Shown piece by piece: positions 21,418-32,815 of a stretch of DNA of 64,000 nt. Each line of letters starts with the position of its first letter. Position 1 is the stretch's first letter. The DNA is from Acestrorhynchus altus. Its lineage: Eukaryota > Chordata > Actinopteri > Characiformes > Acestrorhynchidae. The stretch spans positions 2,308,431 to 2,372,430 of the forward strand of contig CM067518.1 of assembly GCA_034509495.1 (NCBI GenBank), given 5' to 3'. The translations under genes were made by a program, and so were the position numbers. The notes beneath the pieces were generated by a model that did not search any database, was not told the origin of the DNA, and was given only the letters and a program-made list of their open reading frames with translations.

Positions 21418-24400
21418 GTGCCTGTGCGATGGTCAGTGCTGCCTGCTCCTCACCTGAACTGCAGCTCCCCCAGTAACAGTAGCATTGTGGTGCAGTGGGC
21501 CCAGATACCTCACGCCATGCGCTACAGCCTCAGTGTCATCCGTGAGGGTTCATATCACCATAGCCGCCACAACATCACCAACACCAGCATCACCATCTAC
21601 GGCCTGGAGGCCGGAACCAACTACTGCATCAGAGGAAACGCCTTGAGCCTGACAAATGTCTCTGGAGATGACTTCATCATCTGCCAGATCACACGTGAGA
21701 GAAGCACAGCAGTTTATAACAGCAAACAGAGTCCATAACAATATAGTTATGACTGTAATGGAGTGTGTGTGTGTTTGTATGTGTGCACAGGTCCGCCCAC
21801 TCCTCACTCCGTTCTTGTGCAGAAACACAACAATATGAATGTTCTCTCTGTGTCGTGGGCTGAAATTCAGGGAGCGGCTCAGTATACTGTGGTCAGCTTG
21901 TCCAACCTAAACTGTACGTCCAGCACCAACTCCTGCTTGCTGACCCCTCTGACCTGTGGACAGGTCCACACCATCTCTGTCACTGCCATCAACCAGGCTG
22001 GACCCAGCCTGCCCTATTTACAACAGTTCATCACATGTGAGTGATTCTGCGACACATTAATACAACGTTTTGTCAGTTTTGACCAGTGCATCATCGCGGT
22101 CATGCAGTTTTTTACTTTCTAATGTGAATCTGACAGTTGTTTTTTACACGGCGTCAGAATTTTATGATCAAGAATAAAATAGAAATGATCCAAAAGAATA
22201 AAATCTTTGTGAGCAAAATGAATATTTTAAATGTCATAGAAATTAATGTAGCTTATCTTTGTATGATATGAAGAAATGTCTGTCATATGTGCAGATAAGC
22301 TGACTTTTAGATCTTTCTCTCTTTCTGTTCCTTTCCAGTCCCATGTCCTCCAGAGCCCCTCTATGTGAATGAAATAGGGGATGGTAACTGTTCAGTCACC
22401 TGGAGTTCAGTGAACTATGCAAATTACTACACAGCCTTCATCAAGCGTGACGATGGTATAGAGGAGACGTGTAACTCCACAGGAACGTCCTGTAACTTTA
22501 ACTGCCAATGCGGATACTCCTACATAATGACCGTCTTTGCCAACAACCTGGCCGGAGTCAGTCTCCCTGGAAACATCCTAAATCAGACCACCTGTAAGGT
22601 CACACACATTGTCTCACAACATCTGAAAACCCGAAGCACATTCATTACTGTGCTAATTCATTTTTGGAGTTAATTAACCTTGTAAAGTTATAATTAAATG
22701 ATGTTAATTATATTACTGGTATGAAATGAGTACCTGAATAGTAGTTCTCAAAACCACCCTCTCAAACACTTACATTGCAGTTCAAAATACACGCATTACG
22801 CATCAGTGGTATTGTAGTGCTAGTGCAAATGAACCGAAATCAGGTGCAAACACATTAAACATGTTCTTTGTGGTGAGAAAAGGTTTCCTGTTGTGAATGT
22901 ATGATGCATTCAACAAAACTATCTAATGTTTTTTTTATTTTTTTTCATTTTAGTAGTTCTGATCGATGAACAGCATTGTTCTATTCAACAACTGTTTAAC
23001 CATTTTTGCAACTTAAAGAGAAAAGCTCACAAATATTAAGTAAGAAAAGGAACAATAAAACACAAACATTAAAATGATCCAGGCTACCACTAATTAAAAA
23101 TAAATCCACTCTCCATCATAGATAGTTGTACCAAGAATCAACTAACACTTTGACACCCAGTGTTACGTTATGAGGTTCTGTAACCAGTGCTCCAAATTTT
23201 TCTGAACACACACTTCACTCATCTGTTTCCTTCTGCCATCTCAAGAGCTCGCCTTGAGACACGGATACTGTGTCTTGGCCAGTTCCATCATCAGACCTAT
23301 CCCTAATTGAAAATGTGGGATCACAATCCACCCCTACTGCACAATCTGGAACTGAATATTCAAGCTGCCTGGGATGGATCATTAGGAATCTCTATAACTT
23401 CATGCTGAGGTGTCTGGCATGTTGCATTAAACCCGACCACATACCGTGAGACACTACTTCTGTATGTGTAGATCAAAAAATGATTCCCATATCAGTCTAA
23501 AGTTTTAATCAATTTTTGAGCCCAGACTTGTGATGCAATGTGATGCAACTTGAGAGGTTCTGCAAAGAAGAATGGGAGAAACCTCCCAAAAACAGGTGTA
23601 GCATCATACTTAAAAAGACAAATTGCTGCCTAAGGTGCTTCAGGTATTCAGGTAAAGGCTGTGAATATGTATGTACCTGTTCTGTTTTTGTGGGGAACAT
23701 CTGCAAAGACTCCAAATTTTATTGAATTATATTCAGTGTAATTTAGAGCAACTGGACTCACTCACAAGCACTCTTTTCCCCTCAGTGCCATGCTGTCCGA
23801 GTAACATATCAGTGGTCAGTCCATCCTGGGAGTCAGTAATGATCTCGTGGATAATGGCCCGGGGGGCTGATGTGTATGAGACTCGGGCGGTGGATGCTGA
23901 TGGGATGCTGGTGTGTAACGACACTTCGCCTGAGTGTGTACTGTCTGACCTCACCTGCAACACCAGATACAGCCTACAGGTGTCGGCCTGTAATGACCTC
24001 CGTGGATGCAACAGAACCTGCAGCCCACAGTCTTACCTAACAGGTAACACACATTTGTACCTTTTCAGGACAAAGACTTATGCTTTTGTATGTACAGGTC
24101 CTCTTGAAAGTTTATGAACCCTTTAGAAGTTTCTGTGTTTCTGCATCAATTTGAACTAGAACGTCATCAGAAGAAGTTTGTTTTTTGTTCTAAAAGCAGA
24201 ACCAAATTAAACAAATGAGAGGGGGTTCAAACCAGACACCCAAAGCAAAGGTTGACACACTTATTCCACTCAAAGATATGTAATATTGCGTCATATTCCT
24301 CAATAAGTAAATGAACAGGTGTAATATTTTTGTTTTAAAATGTTATATTAAAAAGAATATTTAAAGATATGGACATTGGTGGAATCCAAACAATACGTAG

Positions 24401-26078
24401 AGATGGAGGTGCTATGGAGGTCTGTTAAATGTAATTAATAGAAATACAATTTTACTGTGGAAGTGCCTTGGTTTGGGGCTGCTTTGCTGCAGCATCTTGA
24501 TGTAGCTTTGATGTACCTTCTCTCTCGTTCAGCTCCCTGTATGCCTGAGAATGTTCAGGTGACTCAGAGTGACTCCAGTTCTGTCAACATCACCTGGACG
24601 TCTGCTAATTCTGCTGCTAACTACACGGTCAGTGTGATCGGCTCAGAGGGTGAAAGCCTCAGCTGTCAGACAGGTGGGACTTCCTGTGCTATGACTGGAG
24701 TGCCCTGTGGCGTCTCCTACAGGGTCAGTGCCATCGCCTCCACCACAGCTGGACTCAGCATGCCCAGTTACAGCGTGCCTTTTGAGACAGGTAATGTTTC
24801 CTTGGCAACAGTGTCCACATACAGGTCATTAAAGGGAAATGTTTCTACATTCCTGTCTAACATGTATTCAGAGTCCGTCCCTGTGCTCAGATACTCTGCT
24901 ATGCACTGTGAATCTGGCTCTGCTGTTTCCCTCTTCCCTCTGCAGCACCATGCTGTCCAGACAACTTGACCGCAGTTCAGGTGACCCAGGCCATGAGTAA
25001 TGTCAGCTGGTCAGTATCTCGGGGAGCTCAGTCCTTCAAAGCCTTTTTGACATCTTCACGGGGTACCGCCCAGTGCCACACCACTCAGTCAACGTGCCTG
25101 ATGGGCTGCATCACCTGTGGAACTAACTACACTGTTGCACTGGAGGCGATCAGTCCGACTGGACACAAGGCGGAGTGCAACTACCATGGATTCTCTACCA
25201 GTCAGTAATAATAATTCTAATAATAATACTGCTGTTACTACTACTACTAATAATACAACTAATACTAGGACTACTACTACTACCACCTGCTGCTTCCCCT
25301 AGTATTACTACAAATTCTACTATTAATACTATACTTTAATAGTACTATTATAGTACTAATGTAATGAGTATTATACCACTACTACTACTATGAGCTATTA
25401 ATGCTATTTCTACTTTTACTACTACTGTTATCCATTTGTACTACTGTTTATAATACCACTACTACTATCAATGCTACTGCTACTACTTCAACTACTAATA
25501 CTACTACTACCACCACCATTACTACTACACTAACAATGATACAACAACTACTACTATCCATATGACTACTACTATTTATAATACCACTCCATCTATCGAT
25601 ACTACTGCTACTACTTCCAATACTAACCCTACAATTACTTCTATTACAACAACTACAATTATTACCATATCTACTATTACTACCACTTATTTATATGACT
25701 ACTATTACTACCACTTCCACTACTATTAGTATTAAATTATTCTTAATACTTCTATTACTAATAAAAGTACTAAAACTGCTACTATTCATTATAATTCTAC
25801 ATTAACTACTACTAACACTACAACTACTACTTTTAATAGTGTATTCTATTCTTCTACTATCCATATAACTATTACTAACAATACTTCCATTGCCACTATT
25901 ACACCTACTACTACTACTACTACTACTACTGTTAGCACTACTAAGACTACAGCTACAAACGGTACTACTACTATTACTACTATTACTACTATTACTACTA
26001 CTACTAATAATAAAATTAATCGCAATAATGATTGTAAAAATAATTGTTATTTTTAGTAGGATACAAATCAACAGCACC

Positions 26079-26127
<49 letters not shown>

Positions 26128-26858
26128 CAATAAAATGTTTAAATTGTACTTTATAGTTTAGTTGTGTTCTTTTTCAGAGCATAAGTTCTCTTCTTCCTGT
26201 GTCCAGGTGACTGCTGTCCTTCAGGCGTCCGTCTATTCAGGCGCTTCAATAACACCTTGCGTGTGTACTGGAGATCCGGCAGCTCACTCAGTAACCACAC
26301 AGTCCAGGTCACGGGCAGCCACAACAACCATGTCTGCAGTCCCATGCAGTCTGGTGACAACATGTGTGATGTCTCTGGCATCACCTGTGGACAAGTTTAC
26401 TCAGTGGTGGTTGCGCCGCTCAACCACGATGGAGCCATGGTCCAGTTCTGTCCGAGCAGGATGTACTCTGGTATGAAGTCTTCATGACTTTCAAATAAAG
26501 TATTAATTTCTCTTATTAGCCACACTTTAATGTTGTCATCGTTACTATTGTTTGAGTTAAATTGTTATCTGTGCTTTTTTTGTCACTACTTCTCAGTGTT
26601 TTGCACCGGTAGTGGAGTTGGAACAGGTAAGTGTCCTAACATCTTCCACTGATGGAGACTACAGCTGGCTAATATGCATTTATATACACATTGAAATGTT
26701 ATCCTTCTAACACCAACTGAAACAACTGGGTCCTTTTAAATGGAAGAATATTAACATGAATAGTCACAATAATGCCTCTGCTAAATGTGACACTTGGTTT
26801 CAGTGAGCTCTCTCTCATTCTTCCAGTTCTCTATCGTGGGAGGAGAAGCGTGGATTAA
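17235..26858 (+). CDS. fndc7: fndc7-like gene: secreted protein with nine FN3 modules, complete
   Basis: Thirteen exons join to 2448 nt, 815 aa plus stop. Exon 1 encodes a signal peptide (core LWVFILGIVL); exon 2 is a 13-bp micro-exon. Exons 3-11 each encode one whole FN3 module and are all in 1-1 phase. Exons 12-13 encode a tail ending GVLYRGRRSVD. There is no transmembrane segment or GPI signal, so the product is probably secreted. Modules 1-2 are cysteine-poor; modules 4-9 carry the cysteine motifs of the FNDC7 family (L-x-C-G-x-x-Y). Human FNDC7 is about 733 aa and lies beside STXBP3, so sequence type and neighbourhood agree. The biochemical role of FNDC7 is unknown. An AATAAA follows 73 nt after the stop. 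Inverted CCAAT boxes occur upstream of this gene and of the next one. It could be annotated fndc7a or a related sequence. Confidence 0.9.
17430..17442 (+). CDS. fndc7: fndc7-like micro-exon 2
   Basis: Thirteen bases, NAVQ plus one base, between CACAG and GTGAGA. It changes the phase from 0 to 1, matching the FN3 exons. It is likely to hold the signal-peptidase site. The giant paralogue has the same arrangement with a 22-bp exon. Confidence 0.8.
17667..17930 (+). CDS. fndc7: fndc7-like exon 3: FN3 module 1
   Basis: Residues 23-110, no cysteine. FN3 landmarks: VLHWTIV (B-strand Trp) and LSPNTEYIFQVEALD (L-P-T-Y). Acceptor CTCAG, donor GTATGT. Confidence 0.88.
18110..18400. repeat. Possible interspersed repeat in fndc7-like intron 3
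   Basis: A GC-richer block with open reading on the minus strand (82 codons) that I cannot match to any protein family; most likely a repeat remnant. The rest of the intron is unremarkable. Confidence 0.3.
18607..18867 (+). CDS. fndc7: fndc7-like exon 4: FN3 module 2
   Basis: Residues 111-197. Clear FN3 signature: LQPYTDYIVSVMSVNSAGRS. The usual B-strand Trp is replaced by Phe (VEFVEV). Confidence 0.93.
19090..19680. mobile_element. Degraded non-autonomous repeat in fndc7-like intron 4
   Basis: Contains phrases of a common fish repeat: GACACAGATGTGCAAATG, TAGAGAAGTACTGCCAATAG, TAATGCCAGGCATGGGCTAG, and an end near TGTCCCAATACCTTTGTCCA. Non-coding. Confidence 0.6.
19700..20540. other. Unassigned intronic stretch
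   Basis: Short ORFs only; none resembles a known domain. A repeat family R3 fragment follows at about 20560-20760. Confidence 0.4.
20923..20970. repeat. (CT)n microsatellite ending in an ambiguous base
   Basis: Tract of about 47 nt followed by the only N of the window at 20970, which points to an unresolved repeat length. Confidence 0.95.
21360..21416. repeat. (CT)n microsatellite before fndc7-like exon 5
   Basis: About 28 CT units ending 20 nt before the acceptor. Confidence 0.95.
21437..21694 (+). CDS. fndc7: fndc7-like exon 5: FN3 module 3
   Basis: Residues 198-283: VVQWAQIPHAMRYSLSV and LEAGTNYCIRGNALS. The acceptor GGTCAG lies 20 nt after a (CT)n tract that probably supplies the pyrimidine tract. 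Confidence 0.88.
21791..22036 (+). CDS. fndc7: fndc7-like exon 6: FN3 module 4
   Basis: Residues 284-365. Shortest module here (246 bp). Has the C3/C4 pair (NCTSSTNSC) and C5 (LTCGQ), but no C1, C2 or C6. Confidence 0.93.
22339..22593 (+). CDS. fndc7: fndc7-like exon 7: FN3 module 5
   Basis: Residues 366-450: FPCPPEPLYV, VTWSSVNYANYYTAF, ETCNSTGTSC. C6 is absent, but an extra Cys stands two residues before C5 (NCQCGY). Confidence 0.93.
23225..23520 (+). mobile_element. Tc1/mariner-like relic, 3' part
   Basis: Shares CTCGCCTTGAGACACGGATA, CCATCATCAGACCTATCCCT, AATTGAAAATGTGGGAT (degenerate PDL-PIENLWD region) and TGGCATGTTGCATTAAACCC with 59700-59950. Confidence 0.65.
23786..24043 (+). CDS. 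fndc7: fndc7-like exon 8: FN3 module 6
   Basis: Residues 451-536: LPCCPSNISVVSPSWESVMI, LVCNDTSPEC, LTCNTRYSLQVSACNDLRGC. C2 is replaced; extra cysteines lie near C1 and in the FG loop. Confidence 0.93.
24092..24320 (+). mobile_element. Tc1-like non-autonomous remnant
   Basis: End CCTCTTGAAAGTTTATGAAC CCTTTAGAA and CCTCAATAAGTAAATGAAC are terminal and subterminal motifs also at 27145, 27890, 33340 and 54090. No transposase. Confidence 0.6.
24533..24790 (+). CDS. fndc7: fndc7-like exon 9: FN3 module 7
   Basis: Residues 537-622: APCMPENVQVTQSDSSSVNI, LSCQTGGTSC, VPCGVSYRVSAIASTTAGLS. C2 and C6 are both missing, which suggests they are partners. Confidence 0.94.
24946..25200 (+). CDS. fndc7: fndc7-like exon 10: FN3 module 8
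   Basis: Residues 623-707: APCCPDNLTAVQVTQAMSNV, AQCHTTQSTC, ITCGTNYTVALEAISPTGHK. The donor GTCAGT is followed at once by a long degenerate trinucleotide repeat. Confidence 0.92.
25206..26040. repeat. Long degenerate (ACT/AAT)n trinucleotide block
   Basis: About 830 bp of ACT, ATT and AAT triplets with many substitutions, filling most of the intron between FN3 modules 8 and 9. It produces spurious low-complexity ORFs on both strands. Confidence 0.95.
26079..26125. repeat. (AAT)n microsatellite
   Basis: Perfect trinucleotide run at the end of the degenerate block. Confidence 0.95.
26207..26470 (+). CDS. fndc7: fndc7-like exon 11: FN3 module 9
   Basis: Residues 708-795: SDCCPSGVRLFRRFNNTLRV, HVCSPMQSGDNMC, ITCGQVYSVVVAPLNHDG. 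Last FN3 module. Confidence 0.92.
26597..26626 (+). CDS. fndc7: fndc7-like exon 12
   Basis: Thirty-base exon: VFCTGSGVGT plus a split glycine codon; glycine-rich tail. Acceptor TTCTCAG, donor GTAAGT. It keeps the 1-1 phase. Confidence 0.75.
26827..26858 (+). CDS. fndc7: fndc7-like exon 13 (stop codon)
   Basis: VLYRGRRSVD then TAA. Basic tail (RGRR) with a furin-like look. Followed by AATAAA at 26931. Confidence 0.75.
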
Positions 26859-26930
26859 CAAAAGGTATGTATTGAATACAGCAACAAAAAAGTCACAACA
26901 AATTCAGCCTCAGATATGTTGAAACATCTC

Positions 26931-26936
26931 AATAAA
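26931..26936 (+). terminator. fndc7: Polyadenylation signal AATAAA of the fndc7-like gene
   Basis: Canonical AATAAA 73 nt downstream of the stop, followed by a GU-rich stretch (GTTTTTGTGTG). It implies a very short 3' UTR. Confidence 0.6.
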
Positions 26937-27129
26937 CAGGGTTTTTGTGTGCTATTGTATCTGATCACATCTGCATTCACACAAAACGGATTAAGTGTCT
27001 TTGCATACCCGTCCGTAAACCGGGTCATGTCATGTGATATGAAAAGATGCATAATGTTGGTGTTTTTTTGGCTCAAGGCCTTTATGTTAGACTAACACGT
27101 GGGTCACACAGTGCCAGACAAAAGGTTTA

Positions 27130-27985
27130 TTTTACAGAGATTCTTTTACAGAGCTACCCATAAATATTTTCAATTATAGAAATTATAAACATATATATGC
27201 AGTGATGAATCATTTTCTATATTTCTGAATTAATTTGAAGTAGATAAGCAGAACCAAATCAAACAAATGAAACAAAAATATTACACTTGCTCATTTATTC
27301 ATTGAGGAAAAAAGATCCAATATTGCATGCAGTGTCTGTGAGTACGTGAATCTTTAGGATTAGCAGATCAATTGAAGATGAAATTAGAATCAGAATTAGA
27401 ATCAGACCAAAAAGAACACTGCCGTCCATTTACAGTATGTTAAAGATCACATGGACGATCTAGATATCTACTAGAACAATATTTTGTGGGCAGATGAGAA
27501 GAGTAATGTTTGTAAAAAGGAAAACACTGCATTCCATCATAATAAAAACATATACCATCTTTAAAACATGGTGGTGGTAGTATCATCATATGGGCCTGTT
27601 TTGCTCCATCTGGGCTGGGATGGTTTGCCGTCATTGAGTTCTGAATTAATCCTAAAGGAAAGTGTCAGGACATCTGTCTGTGAGCTGAATCTCAATGGAA
27701 CAGGGGTCATGCAGCAGGATGATGACCCTAAGCACCTAAGGACCTGAATTTGTATTTAGGAATGGCCTAAAATTAGAGCAGGACTGATCAACAATTATCA
27801 GAAATGTTATTGAAGTTATTGCTGCCCAAGGAGGTCACAGAAAGCAAAAACAGACTTTTGCCACTCACAGTTATGTAATATTGGATCATTTTCCTCAATA
27901 AATAAATGTACATTTTTGGTCTCATTTGTTTGATTTGGTTCTCCTTATCTACTTTTAGGACTATGCACAAATATCAAAAATTCTC
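27130..27985 (+). mobile_element. Internally deleted Tc1-like transposon
   Basis: Both subterminal regions are present (AAGCAGAACCAAATCAAACA and CCTCAATAAATAAATG with TCATTTGTTTGATTTGGTTC). Between them are broken transposase pieces in plus sense (AAAACATGGTGGTGGTAGTA region, GACCCTAAGCAC). Reading frames are destroyed. Confidence 0.75.
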
Positions 27986-29616
27986 TTTACATATGCAATC
28001 TATAAAGCCCCTCTTTCTACATAGATTTTTTGTTGATATATAAGCATTTTTAAGCTTCTACAAAGAGGCTTCTATGTCACTGTCCTGCAAAAAAAAAAAA
28101 AAAAAAAATTCATGACTTTAATTTATGTAGGTATAAATTTGTCAAGGATACAGGGTATTTAAGTGACTTTGAAAATACACCGATAAATTTACTAAAACCT
28201 GCTTGTTTGACTGTCTTTTTTTCTGCCGAGCAGCTTCAAGTGAAATCCCTCCATAGAGCACAACTTCACTCTTCTGCATGAAATCCCCAGAAAACAGCCC
28301 TTGTTGAACTTCTATAAGACAGAAGACCACTGGTAGACTACCTAAGAGGAAACTTTCACTATAAAGCCAAGAAAAGGAGGATATACATAATATATGAATA
28401 ACAAATAAACTTGGAGCAATGTGTTTCACTGAAATCCTGTCGGAATCATGACGGTCTGTTTGTGTAAAATGTTAAACGATTCATTATTAGAATTATTATT
28501 TGCGGGTCCACAAACAAATTCCACTCATTTCAGTTTCAAAGAAAAGAAGAAAAGAAGTGATTTTTTTTTAATGATTATAACGCACATTTTAGGGATCCAC
28601 AAGTCCTCTCAGGGAGAATGACCAGCAGCCGTTCACACATGCACACGTTTATTTGATTTGTTACTACAGTAACAGAGATCTATTTCTATATCTGTATCTG
28701 AAAGTGTGCTCTTCCCTATTAAAACCACTGAAGTTCCAGGGCCATTCTTTGTTGATAATATCCATTATTATCCAATAACCATGTATCAGCCATGTTCCAT
28801 GTTTGAGGAGAAAGTTTGTCTTTTAATTTTAAATAAAAAAATATCATGTTGAAGCTCCCTATGTACTGCGCCTCCAGGGGAAGAAAATCCATTCTGCCTA
28901 AAAATGTCATTTGTCTGATTTCCTTTGGATGTAATTGGTGATACAGTGTTGAATAAATATGGGCATATTACACATTTGTGAATATTATCCAAATATTAAA
29001 TAAACTCCTTGCATTTATTGTGGTGTCTTTCTTTTCCCTCCATAGAATAGAAAAAATATGCTTCAGATGCTTGAGTGCACAACCATTACTCTGAAGGCAG
29101 CTCTGCCTCTGAGGCAGAACAAACGCAATGGGTTTGGAGAATCAGTGTTAATAACCCACAGGCGGAGCTTAAGAAACATGTACCTGTTCCTCAGAAGTTT
29201 ATATGTGGTTTTTATCTACTAAACATGATCAGCAGCATTTTCTGCCTCTTCGTATGACACATGGAAATGTCATACTACTCTGTGCTGACATGCGGAAAAG
29301 AAAATTGTATAGAATGCTGCCTTAGAAACCAGCTGGATCATTTTTCATGCTCTTTTTTTTTGAGAATTTCTTAAAAACAACAAAATCTCAATCTCAAAAG
29401 CTCTGTATACTGGCTGTTATAACTGTTTTTATTTTTAATCTGAACCTGGTTATTATCATGTTTGATCTGCCTTAGAGGTAGAGCTGCCCCCAGAACAGTT
29501 TTGAATAGTGACTTTGCACAGCTATTCGGATGGTATTACTTTTATATGGGAAGGTCAGGTAAAGTAATTATAAAGGGATTTTCAACAAAATATTAAAGAG
29601 GAACATTACATTTGGT
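27986..29616. other. Intergenic stretch, nothing recognised
   Basis: AT-rich, with a poly-A run at 28090-28108; no gene or known repeat identified. Confidence 0.5.
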
Positions 29617-29697
29617 AATAATATAATATAATATAATATAATATAATATAATATAATATAATATAATATAATATAATATAATATAATATAATATAAT
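29617..29697. repeat. (ATAAT)n pentanucleotide microsatellite
   Basis: About sixteen five-base units. Confidence 0.95.
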
Positions 29698-30645
29698 TTA
29701 TCCCATTACATGTAAGCCCCTGAAATGAAGAGCCATACAGGGAACATTTCATAGGGGTTTTTTTTTAACTCCTTAAATTAAACCTGAAAGTCTAAACTTG
29801 AATTGCATTTCAGTTTTTTAATTTCAAATCCAGTGTGATGGCATGCGGAATCATAAATCCTAGATATTGTGTGATTGTCCAACATTCTTGGAACAGTATG
29901 AAGATTCTGATTTTCCAACGAATACTTCATTGTCAGTGATCAAGTCACACATAATGCATATTCTTTGGAGCTGATGGCAATTTGTTAATGGAGTAGCCTC
30001 GCCCATCTCAGTCATTTACTGAGTCATGTACTCAGATTTCTTCTACCGTGCGAATCGGTTATAAATTTGACAGATGTCCTGTAATAAAACTACGCCGCTC
30101 CACCTCCCCATGTAAAACTACACCCGTCTGAATGGGGGCCAGTACAGTTGGTGGTTCTGATAGGTGACATATAAAACTTTTGCATACATTTGTGTACCAA
30201 CCCCCACATTGTGAATAAGATGTCTTTAATGCAAAACCATTAACATGAATTTAAGCTAATTCTATTACAGTAATCAGCTGCATTTTGGGCAGCGTAGGCA
30301 ATCAGATCGTATTTGCTGATGAATTCGGGTGTAATTTTGAATCGTGTTCTTTATCAGAGGGTGTTTCACAGGCTTTCTCAGTTTAGCCATATGATTTAAG
30401 TCCAGTCGAGTTTAAGTTATCCGGCTCTCTAAAAATCCAGCTTTGTAAAACACCCCTCTGTCCTTTACAATGTCAACCATTTGTATCTGACATGTAAATG
30501 TCAAGGTGATTGTTATGGATTTGTGAGTATCTCTGAACAACTACTGCCCACCTGTAGGTTAACCTCCCAATTACATGGTGAGAGCGATTAGTGCTTCCAT
30601 ACCTCGGACCCTCTTTCATGAAGGCCTTTTGCATTGCCACATAGA
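29698..30645. other. Intergenic stretch, nothing recognised
   Basis: No coding potential or clear repeat seen. Confidence 0.5.
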
Positions 30646-31055
30646 GCTCTGGAAATAATTAAGAGACCACTCACCAGTTTAATTTGTTTTACCATTTACA
30701 GACACGTATTTTAGTAAAAAAACTATATTCTATGAAGCTTTGACAACATTTCTCACAAATTCCAAACAAAATCCTACTATTTTGGGCCTGGTGGTTTGGG
30801 ACTGTCAGGGTATGAAGTGCCCTTGAGCAAGGCACTTAACTCCCCATCTGCTCTCCAGGCACTGTGGATAGGGCTGCCCACTGCTCTGGGCATGCCTGCT
30901 CACTACCCCGTAGTGTGTGAATTCACTAGTGTGTATGTGTGTGTATCACTGTTTGTGGATGGGTTACATGCAGAGGACAAATCCCCCAGAGTGCAACACA
31001 GTGAGTGTATGTGCACCTTACCTTAAAAACTGGAGTGGTCTCTTAATGTTTTCAA
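30646..31055 (+). mobile_element. Repeat with nested SINE-like segment
   Basis: Outer ends AGCTCTGGAAATAATTAAGA (GACCACT) and GGAGTGGTCTCTTAATGTTTT are inverted. Between them sits CCTTGAGCAAGGCACTTAAC through TGCAGAGGACAAATC, a segment widespread in teleosts (recalled). Confidence 0.65.
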
Positions 31056-31122
31056 GAGAAGACTGGGGCAGTTAGACAGTCATGCCACCTAGTAACTGGA
31101 TTTCAGAAAGGAGAAATCACAG

Positions 31123-31233
31123 CAAAACAAAACAAAACAAAACAAAACAAAACAAAACAAAACAAAACAAAAAACAAAAACAAAAACAAAACAAAAAAAA
31201 CCAAAACAAAACAAAACAAAACAAAACAAAACA
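31123..31233. repeat. (AAAAC)n pentanucleotide repeat
   Basis: Interrupted in the middle by A-runs. Confidence 0.95.
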
Positions 31234-31239
31234 GCTCAC

Positions 31240-32190
31240 CTCTAGAAGCACAAAAATCTCACACCCTACCACAAAAAGTCCCAGTGAGGTTGAGAGCTTG
31301 GAGGGGCCTGGCTCACACATTTAGAACAGAACAAATGCCCACAGCATATGAAGCACAGTGTAGGACCAGGAGGGGGAGCCAGTGACACATAAGGAACCTT
31401 GCATTGAATTTTCCATTCAAACATGCCAGAGTAGTGAGAGAACATGACAACAGGGAGTGAAAGCTTACATGGCCCAAAGGCTGGTAAGGTTCTGAATCCA
31501 GTCAGTCCTGGCAAAGTAATGTAATGAATGCTACAGAAAGGCCTACAGGACCGTTGGGCTCTTATTGAATAAAAGCCGAACAATACGCTGGAACCAGGAC
31601 TGTATGATGTCAGTGGTGATGCCCTTCACCTGAAACTAACCTTACAAGCCGTTTTCCCACAAAAGTAGCAAAAAGACCTCTGGAGTACTCATTCCTAGAA
31701 CTGAAAATCTCCGAAAGCTTAAATGACAGGTTAAATGGCCTTCGATGCATCCTCAGTGCAACATGCAGAGGCACCCTTCGATGTTTTCACTACTTGTACT
31801 GGTAATCAGGCCTCATCATTTGTAATAAACCACATTATTGTTTTTGTAAGACCAGGTTTTGTCCCTGATTTGATGGAAATAAGCTCACCAGAAAACGAGT
31901 CGTGCAAGTTTAAATGATAGTAACTTCAGGCTCTTGCAGATGCACAGGGACGATGACTATAAATACCTGCAGGGTGTGTGACAGATTGAGATCTTTCCTG
32001 TTGACCAGTAATTAACATCTGCTTTGAGACCCATTTTCCATACATTGAACAAAACTTTCACAGTACCTTTCCTCAAACTATGGACCCTGCAGGCATTTAT
32101 AGCCTGATCATCCTCATGCAATGCCCTCTGCAAGAACCTGACGTTACTAATGCCTTAAACACAGACTACCAAGGTGCTCATTTTTTTTTC
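31240..32190. other. Intergenic stretch, nothing recognised
   Basis: No convincing ORF or known repeat. Confidence 0.4.
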
Positions 32191-32194
32191 CTTC

Positions 32195-32815
32195 ATCCCA
32201 GTGTGAGGTCCAGAGAGCTCTGGAGCACATTATCATTAAGGATGTCTCTGTTCATCACTGCAGTAATATTTCCTTTGACTCTGACTAGTCTCCCAGTCCC
32301 TGCTGCAGAAACACATCCCCACAGCATGATGCTGCCACCACCATGCTTCACTGTAGGAACGGAATTGGCTAGGTGATGAGCAGTGCCTGGTTTCCTCCAG
32401 ACGTGATGCTTGGCGTTGAGGCCAAAGAGTTCAATCTTTGTTTCTAATCAGACCAGATCATTTTATTTCTCATGGTCTGAGAATCAGACTGTCATGTGCC
32501 TTTTACTAAGGAGTTGCTTCCATCTGGTCACTTTACCATACTGGCCTGATTGGTGGAGTGCTGCAGAAGTGGTTGTCCTGCTGTAAGGTTCTCCTCTCTC
32601 CATAGAGAAAAGTTGTAGCTCTGTCAGAGTGACCTTTGGGTTCTTGGTCACCTCTCTGACAAGGTCCTACCATGATCACTCATGGTTGGCCAGCTCTTTG
32701 AAGAGTCCAGTTAAGCTGAAGAAATATCTGAAGGATGGTCAGTGGAAACAAGATGGACCTGAGCATGGAGTCATGGAAAGGGCTGTAAATACTAATGTAC
32801 ATGTTTTATTTTTGA
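32195..32815 (-). mobile_element. Tc1-like transposon, internally deleted
   Basis: Reverse strand carries transposase pieces; the plus strand shows the typical CCCCACAGCATGATGCTGCC (ACCACCATGCTTCACTGTAGG), GGTGATGAGCAGTGCCTGGT and CTCCATAGAGAAAAG, then jumps from the GGCCAGCTC region to AAGATGGACCTGAGCATGG. The transposase N-terminal part is deleted. Confidence 0.8.

Noticed and set aside
25802..26156. Leu/Asn/Ser-only ORFs on both strands
   Set aside because: Trinucleotide repeat artefacts.
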